Shown one piece after another: positions 59,362 to 64,000 of a stretch of DNA of 64,000 bases (positions are counted from its first letter, which is position 1; every line of letters starts with the position of its first letter). The translations under genes were made by a program, and so were the position numbers. The DNA is from Polaromonas sp. CG_9.7 (GTDB lineage Bacteria; Pseudomonadota; Gammaproteobacteria; Burkholderiales; Burkholderiaceae_C). Below the pieces are notes generated by a model. The model was not told the origin of the DNA. It saw only the letters and a list, made by a program, of their open reading frames with translations, and made no database searches. The stretch lies in assembly GCF_015752205.1 (NCBI RefSeq), contig NZ_JADOVG010000005.1, forward strand, positions 124,001-188,000, written 5' to 3'.

Positions 59362-60441
59362 ATGGACAACAACCGCATTCGCCTGTCGCTGCAGCGGCCC
59401 GCCTTCACGCTGGAGGCCGACCTGTTGCTGCCGCCGCGCGGCATCGCCGTGCTGTTTGGCCCGTCGGGCTCGGGCAAGACCACGCTGCTGCGCTGTGTGG
59501 CCGGCCTGGAGCGGGCCGATGGCGCACTGATCGAGATTGCCGGCCAGACCTGGCAGGACGACAGCCGCCGCATTTTTCTGCCCACCTGGCAACGCCCACT
59601 CGGCTATGTCTTCCAGGAAGCCAGCCTGTTTGACCATCTCGATGTTCAGGGCAACCTGAGTTACGGCCTGCGCCGCGTCAAGTCAGGCGAAAGCGCGCTG
59701 GCGCTGGAAGCGGCCATCAAGCTGCTGGGCATTGGCGGCCTGCTGGCGCGCCGTACCCACCAGCTCTCGGGCGGTGAACGGCAGCGCGTGGCGATTGCCC
59801 GCGCCCTGGCAACCCAGCCCCGGGTGCTGCTGCTCGATGAACCACTGGCCGCGCTGGACCATGCGCGTCGCCAGGACATCCTGCCCTGGCTGGAGCGGCT
59901 GCGCGACGAGTTGCACATTCCGATGCTTTATGTCACGCATTCGGCCGACGAAGTGGCGCGGCTGGCCGACACGCTGGTGGTGCTGGACCAGGGACGCGTC
60001 GTGTCCGCCGGCGCCGTCACCGACGTCTTGGCGCGCATTGATCTGCCGGTGGTGCTGGGCGAAGACGCCGGCGCGCTGCTCGAAGGCGCGGTGGTGGAAC
60101 GCGATGCGCGCTGGCACCTGATGCGCATGGCGTTTGCCGGCGGCAGCCTTTGGCTGCGCGACAGCGGCCTGGCGACGGGCACCCGGGTGCGGGTGCGCGT
60201 ACTGGCACGCGACGTGAGCCTGTCCACGCAAGCGCCAAGCGCCACCAGCATTCAGAACCTGCTGCAGTGCGAGGTCAAGGCCATCGTGCCGGACACCCAT
60301 CCTTCGCAGGCACTGGTGCAGCTGACGTGCGGCGAATCGGTGCTGCTGGCGCGCATTACCGCGCGGGCCGCCGATGCGCTGGGCCTGGAGCCCGGCAAGC
60401 CGGTCTGGGCGCAGGTGAAGTCTGCTGCGCTGGTCGGTTAG
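59362..60441 (+). CDS. modC: Molybdate ABC transporter ATP-binding protein
   Basis: This 359-residue ATPase has Walker A GPSGSGKTT near residue 34, signature LSGGERQRVAIARAL and Walker B VLLLDEPLAALD. A C-terminal Mop/TOBE domain (about 290-355; APSATSIQNLLQCEVKAIV) gives molybdate feedback. A GTG at 59353 overlapping the modB stop is an alternative start. It ends the modABC operon and converges with the tup genes. Confidence 0.94.
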   Translation: MDNNRIRLSLQRPAFTLEADLLLPPRGIAVLFGPSGSGKTTLLRCVAGLERADGALIEIAGQTWQDDSRRIFLPTWQRPLGYVFQEASLFDHLDVQGNLSYGLRRVKSGESALALEAAIKLLGIGGLLARRTHQLSGGERQRVAIARALATQPRVLLLDEPLAALDHARRQDILPWLERLRDELHIPMLYVTHSADEVARLADTLVVLDQGRVVSAGAVTDVLARIDLPVVLGEDAGALLEGAVVERDARWHLMRMAFAGGSLWLRDSGLATGTRVRVRVLARDVSLSTQAPSATSIQNLLQCEVKAIVPDTHPSQALVQLTCGESVLLARITARAADALGLEPGKPVWAQVKSAALVG

Positions 60442-60474
60442 CCCGACACCCGACAGGCAGCAGCCAGCGGCGCA

Positions 60475-61302
60475 TCACCTCTCTGCGTTCGGAAAGAACA
60501 GCTGCTGGCCCCCAATTTTGTAGCTGGCAATCACGCCCTGCCCGGCGGGGGAAATCACCCAGTCCACAAACTTCTGCGCTTGCGCGCCCTTGACCTGCGG
60601 ATGCTTGGCCGGGTTGACGACCATCACGCCGTACTGGTTGAACAGTCGCTTGTCGCCCTCGACCAGCACCGCCAGATCGGCTCGGTTCTTGAAGTTCAGC
60701 CAGGTGCCCCGGTCGGCCAGCACATAAGCGCCCAGGCTGGAAGCCATGTTCAGCGCCGGCCCCATGCCGCAACCGCAGGCCTTGTAGCCGGCAAAGGCGG
60801 TCGGCTCGACACCCGCCGTTTTCCAATAGCGCAATTCGGCCGCATGGGTACCGCTCTTGTCACCGCGCGAAATGAAACCGGCATTGGCAGTGCTGAGCTT
60901 TTTCAGCGCTTCGCTGATGTCCTTGCCCTTGACCTTCGCCGGATCAGCGGCCGGGCCAATCAGCACGAAGTCGTTGTACATGACCGGGTAGCGCTTGAGG
61001 GCAAAGCCTTCGGCCACCACTTTTTCTTCGGCCGCCTGGTCGTGGACGAACAGCACATCGGCATCGCCCCGGCGGCCCATGTCGATGGCCTGGCCGGTGC
61101 CGACCGCCACCACTTTCACGTCGATGCCGGTGGCTTTCTTGAATTCCGGCAGCAAATAGGTGAACAGCCCCGACTGCTCGGTCGAGGTCGTGGACGCCAT
61201 CACGATGCTGGGCGTCTGCGCTATCGAAACAGTAGCTGCCAGGGAAAGCGGGACGAGCGCAAGAAGCCTGAAAGGCTTGAAAAACCTGTTGAAACCATTC
61301 AT
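60475..61302 (-). CDS. tupA: Tungstate-type ABC transporter substrate-binding protein (TupA)
   Basis: This 275-residue receptor has a signal peptide whose end, AATVSIAQ, is encoded by a dispersed repeat. The TupA hallmark TTSTEQSGL lies near residue 38, followed by the anion-binding VGTGQAIDMGRRGDADVLFV and the second family motif SRGDKSGTH. In characterised TupA, the TTTS and RGD-S residues hold tungstate with much higher affinity than molybdate. It is the last gene of the minus-strand tupBCA operon and overlaps tupC by four bases. Confidence 0.9.
   Translation of the reverse strand: MNGFNRFFKPFRLLALVPLSLAATVSIAQTPSIVMASTTSTEQSGLFTYLLPEFKKATGIDVKVVAVGTGQAIDMGRRGDADVLFVHDQAAEEKVVAEGFALKRYPVMYNDFVLIGPAADPAKVKGKDISEALKKLSTANAGFISRGDKSGTHAAELRYWKTAGVEPTAFAGYKACGCGMGPALNMASSLGAYVLADRGTWLNFKNRADLAVLVEGDKRLFNQYGVMVVNPAKHPQVKGAQAQKFVDWVISPAGQGVIASYKIGGQQLFFPNAER
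61220..61236 (-). repeat. Dispersed repeat copy in the tupA signal peptide
   Basis: The minus strand reads GCTACTGTTTCGATAGC, and in the tupA frame encodes ATVSIA directly before the predicted cleavage site. Confidence 0.7.
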
Positions 61303-61988
61303 CCGAGTTCTCCTTTTAAAAAATGGGCAGCAGCCGGCGGCAAAGGCCCCCCGAAAAAAGCAGCGTTCGGCAAATCGGCAATCAAGCGGCCCTGCTCCAG
61401 ATACATCACGCGGCTGGCCAGGCGCTTGACCTGGCCCAGGTTGTGGCTGCTGAAAATCAGCGTCATGCCATCGTCGGCAAATTCGGCCATCAGCCGCTCG
61501 ACCTCGCGCTTGGCCGCCGGGTCCAGGCTGGACGTGGGTTCATCGAGCAGCAAGACCTGCGGCTTCAGGGCCCAGGCCCGCGCCAAGGCCACGCGCTGTT
61601 GCTGACCGCCCGACAGGGCTTTGGCTGAACGGTTCGTCAAATCGGCCAGCCCGACGCGCTCCAGCGCCTGCAGCGCCTGCGCCTTGGCGCTTTTCCAGGA
61701 CACCCCGTTGAGCCACAAACCCAGGGCCACGTTGTGCAGCACGCTGGCGCGCAGCATATAAGGGCGCTGGAACAGCATGGCCTGGCGCACCCGCAGATCC
61801 TGCTGAAAACTGCCCGCCGCTGGCGTGATCAGCCCATGCAGCGTTCGCAGCAAGGTGCTTTTTCCACTGCCGTTGGAGCCCACCAGCGCCAGCCGTTCGC
61901 CAGCGTTGATGTGCAGCGTGCAGTGGCGCAAGGCCTGCACAGGGCCAAAATTCACACTGACAGCGTCCAGGCTGAAGATCGGTGTCAT
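61299..61988 (-). CDS. tupC: Tungstate-type ABC transporter ATP-binding protein (TupC)
   Basis: This 229-residue ATPase has Walker A GSNGSGKST at residues 37-45, signature LSGGQQQRVALARAW near 137, Walker B VLLLDEPTSSLD and switch His in FSSHNLGQVKRL. It has no Mop domain, unlike ModC. It overlaps tupB and tupA by four bases each. Confidence 0.9.
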   Translation of the reverse strand: MTPIFSLDAVSVNFGPVQALRHCTLHINAGERLALVGSNGSGKSTLLRTLHGLITPAAGSFQQDLRVRQAMLFQRPYMLRASVLHNVALGLWLNGVSWKSAKAQALQALERVGLADLTNRSAKALSGGQQQRVALARAWALKPQVLLLDEPTSSLDPAAKREVERLMAEFADDGMTLIFSSHNLGQVKRLASRVMYLEQGRLIADLPNAAFFGGPLPPAAAHFLKGELG

Positions 61989-62749
61989 GGCGCAGCGCTG
62001 GGTGCCACTGTCTGCGCCAGCAGCAGTTTTTCAGCGGTGGGCAAAGGGTCGTCGAGCCGCTCGCGCCAACCCCGAACCACGGCAATCAGGACATTGAGCA
62101 GCAGCACCACGCCCAGCAGCACGATGCCCAGCGCCAGCGCCAGCGGCAAGTCGCCCTTGCTGGTTTCCAGCGCAATCGACGTCGTCATGACCCGCGTGAA
62201 GCCTTCAATATTGCCACCCACCACCATCACTGCGCCGACCTCGGATATGGCCCGGCCAAACGCAGCCATCAGCACCGTGAGCAAGGCATAGCGCTCGTCC
62301 CACAGCAAAATCAGGCTGCGCACAAAGCGCCCCGCGCCCATCGACTGGAACTGCTCGCCGTGGCTGCGGTCGGCGTCGTCGATCGTCTGGCGTACCAGCG
62401 CCGTCACCATCGGCAGCACCAGCACGGTTTGCGCCAGCACCATCGCCTTGAAGGAAAACAGCCAGCCCAGAAAACCCAGCGGCCCGGTGCGTGACAGCAG
62501 CAAATACACCACCAGCCCGACCACCACCGAAGGCAGGGCCAGCGCGGTATTGAGCAGCGCCAGCACGACAGCCCGACCGCGAAAGCGCGCCACACCCAGC
62601 CAGGCGCCCAGCAGCAGCCCGACGCTGCAGGCAATCAGGCAGGCCAGCGCGCTGACAGACAACGACAAGCCAACGATGCCGGCAAACAGCGGATCCAGTG
62701 AGGTGATGAGCGAAAAAGCGGTAACGACGCTGTCGGAAAAGGTGTTCAT
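61985..62749 (-). CDS. tupB: Tungstate-type ABC transporter permease (TupB)
   Basis: This 254-residue permease has about six membrane helices: NTALALPSVVVGLVVYLLLS near residue 88, the ATPase contact MGAGRFVRSLILLWDERYAL, and AFGRAISEVGAVMVVGGNIE near 182 (a TupB/CysT-type signature). It is the first gene of the operon; a long divergent promoter region separates it from the regulator gene. Confidence 0.9.
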   Translation of the reverse strand: MNTFSDSVVTAFSLITSLDPLFAGIVGLSLSVSALACLIACSVGLLLGAWLGVARFRGRAVVLALLNTALALPSVVVGLVVYLLLSRTGPLGFLGWLFSFKAMVLAQTVLVLPMVTALVRQTIDDADRSHGEQFQSMGAGRFVRSLILLWDERYALLTVLMAAFGRAISEVGAVMVVGGNIEGFTRVMTTSIALETSKGDLPLALALGIVLLGVVLLLNVLIAVVRGWRERLDDPLPTAEKLLLAQTVAPSAAP

Positions 62750-62775
62750 GGGTCAGGGGTGGCGAGACTGTAGCG

Positions 62776-62836
62776 CAGCTTTCCTACTTTCCCGGCCCTT
62801 AGGTATTTGTCGTTAGGAAGCTGTTTGCATAGGAAA
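62776..62836. promoter_or_regulatory. Candidate operator between tupB and the HTH/PBP-like regulator
   Basis: CAGCTTTCCTA (62776-62786) and TAGGAAGCTG (62814-62823) form an inverted repeat with one extra base, 27 bases apart. A third copy of the core, ATAGGAAA, lies at 62829-62836. The region is in the 146-base gap between divergent genes, so binding by the regulator is plausible. No experimental match is known to me. Confidence 0.5.
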
Positions 62837-62895
62837 AACGGACGGCGACAAACCGTGCAGCGCCATGGCCCGCATCGATAATCCGTGCACACCCC

Positions 62896-63999
62896 ATGCA
62901 CAAAGTCGAACTCTCTTACCTCCTGAGCCCCCAGCGCGGCAAAGACGCGCTGATCCGCAACCCGATGATGGACATCCTGCATGCCGTCAGCGAGCAGGGC
63001 TCGATCTCAAAAGCCGCCAAGGCGCTCGACTTTTCTTACCGCCATGTCTGGGGCGCGCTCAAGGAATGGGAGCAGACGCTGGGCCGCAGCCTGATCGTCT
63101 GGGACAAGGGCCAGCGCGCGCGCCTGACGGAATTCGGCGAAAAGCTGCTCTGGGCCGAACGCCAGGCGCAGGCCCGGCTGGCACCGCAGATCGAAGCCCT
63201 GCGTGGCGACATCGAACGCGCTTTTTCAACCGCTTTTGACGACAACGCCCATGTGCTGACCCTGTTTGCCAGCCACGACGCGGCGCTGTCGGCGTTGCGC
63301 GACCAGACCAGCGCACACGGCCTGCACCTGGACATTCGCTTCATGGGCAGCGTCGATGCCATGGCAGCGCTGAACGACGGGCGCTGCATGATGGCCGGGT
63401 TTCACGTCCGCGACCAGCCGGCGCGCCATTCGGCGTCGGCGCGCACCTACCGCAGTTTGCTCAAGCCCGGCCTGCACAAGCTGATCGGCTTTGCACACCG
63501 CAAGCAAGGCCTGATGGTGGCCAGACATAATCCGCTGCAAATTGAGGGGCTGGCCGATCTGGCGCTGCCCGGCATGCGCTATGTCAACCGGTCCGAAGGT
63601 ACGGGAACGCGTGTACTGCTTGACGACCTGCTGGCCGAAGCCGGCCTGGCGCCGTCCGCTATTGAAGGCTACGACAGCCAGGAACCGTCGCACACCGCCG
63701 TGGCGCAAGCCATTGCCAGCGGCGCGGCCGACGCCGGCCTGGGCATCGAAGCCGCCGCCCGGGAAAAAGGCCTGGGGTTTGTGCCCCTGGTGCAAGAGCG
63801 CTACCACCTGGTCTGCCTGAACTCCGAACTGCCCACGCCGCAAGTGCAGGCGCTGATCAAGGAACTGCAAAGCGACGAATGGCAAACCACGCTGAACCAG
63901 CTGCCCGGCTACAGCGGCGCGCAGGCCGGGAGCGGCAAGGTGCTGTCCCTGCGCGCGCTGTTGCCTTGGTGGAGCTACCGCAAAGCGAAAGCGGCTTGA
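62896..63999 (+). CDS. ModE-like helix-turn-helix regulator fused to a periplasmic-binding-like domain
   Basis: This 367-residue protein ends one base before the window end. The N-terminal winged helix (about 20-95) is of the LysR/ModE type, with EQGSISKAAKALDFSYRHVW followed by GALKEWEQTLGRSLIVWDKG. Residues about 115-335 form a PBP-like domain (PF12727 type), with FASHDAAL, MRYVNRSEGTGTRVLLDDLL and ASGAADAGLGIEAAAREKGL. It therefore senses a ligand with a domain like an ABC receptor instead of the Mop domains of ModE. It is divergent from tupBCA; tungstate or molybdate is the likely ligand by context. Confidence 0.85.
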   Translation: MHKVELSYLLSPQRGKDALIRNPMMDILHAVSEQGSISKAAKALDFSYRHVWGALKEWEQTLGRSLIVWDKGQRARLTEFGEKLLWAERQAQARLAPQIEALRGDIERAFSTAFDDNAHVLTLFASHDAALSALRDQTSAHGLHLDIRFMGSVDAMAALNDGRCMMAGFHVRDQPARHSASARTYRSLLKPGLHKLIGFAHRKQGLMVARHNPLQIEGLADLALPGMRYVNRSEGTGTRVLLDDLLAEAGLAPSAIEGYDSQEPSHTAVAQAIASGAADAGLGIEAAAREKGLGFVPLVQERYHLVCLNSELPTPQVQALIKELQSDEWQTTLNQLPGYSGAQAGSGKVLSLRALLPWWSYRKAKAA

Positions 64000-64000
64000 G

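Overview
The window reads as ordinary chromosomal DNA of a GC-rich betaproteobacterium of the Comamonadaceae, most likely Polaromonas-like. This is an inference from gene content (Bug-type solute receptors, many TRAP and ABC importers, fused PhaAB antiporter) and from a short dispersed repeat with the core GCTACTnTTTTnATAGCT that I associate with this family. No rRNA, tRNA, CRISPR array, phage gene or transposase was recognised.

Layout. (1) 1-3947: a Bug receptor cut by the window edge, a GntR/FCD regulator, a decayed 2,4-dienoyl-CoA reductase-type gene with stops and a frameshift, and a membrane protein/FecR-like lipoprotein pair. (2) 4031-17742: a hexuronate/hexarate catabolic locus: Bug receptor, garR, garL, ketoglutarate semialdehyde dehydrogenase, garD, kdgD, a TRAP importer (dctMQP), SMP-30 lactonase and uronate dehydrogenase, with a divergent GntR/FCD regulator and a Gfo/Idh/MocA oxidoreductase. 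Both known fates of 5-keto-4-deoxyglucarate, aldolase/reductase and dehydratase/dehydrogenase, are encoded side by side. (3) 17968-22607: HxlR-like regulator, then grpE-dnaK-dnaJ with two sigma-32-like promoters. (4) 22838-29000: seven-function Mrp/Pha cation/proton antiporter operon with fused A and B. (5) 29064-39309: two divergent operons around an ArsS-type radical SAM enzyme: a SelD-partner-like FAD protein, a DUF3047 protein and a VTT-membrane/disulfide-reductase fusion on one side; an MTA phosphorylase, arsS, two rSAM/selenodomain-associated transferases and a PhnD/E/C-type ABC importer on the other. This is the most interesting system here. (6) 39628-53972: 5-oxoprolinase, its probable regulator with twin operators, a dipeptide ABC importer, an M14 peptidase and a second TRAP importer. 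(7) 53977-57006: crcB, a hemerythrin-like protein and copper-related proteins (PCuAC, DUF1775/YcnI, DUF2946). (8) 57060-63999: a molybdate/tungstate island with modE, modABC, tupBCA and a second regulator fusing a ModE-like helix-turn-helix to a periplasmic-binding-like domain.

How it works together. The uronate locus should import hexuronates, oxidise them to aldarates and feed pyruvate, tartronate semialdehyde or 2-oxoglutarate to central metabolism. The ArsS locus is best explained as making a modified ribose product: ArsS attaches a deoxyadenosyl group, an MTA-phosphorylase-like enzyme could remove adenine, and the transferases could finish the sugar. The peptide and 5-oxoproline genes form one amino-acid scavenging unit. 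The Mo/W island has two importers, each next to its own regulator.

The short repeat occurs at least ten times. Four copies lie in coding sequence in the same orientation and frame, spelling A-T-x-x-I-A inside three signal peptides and at one membrane-protein C-terminus.
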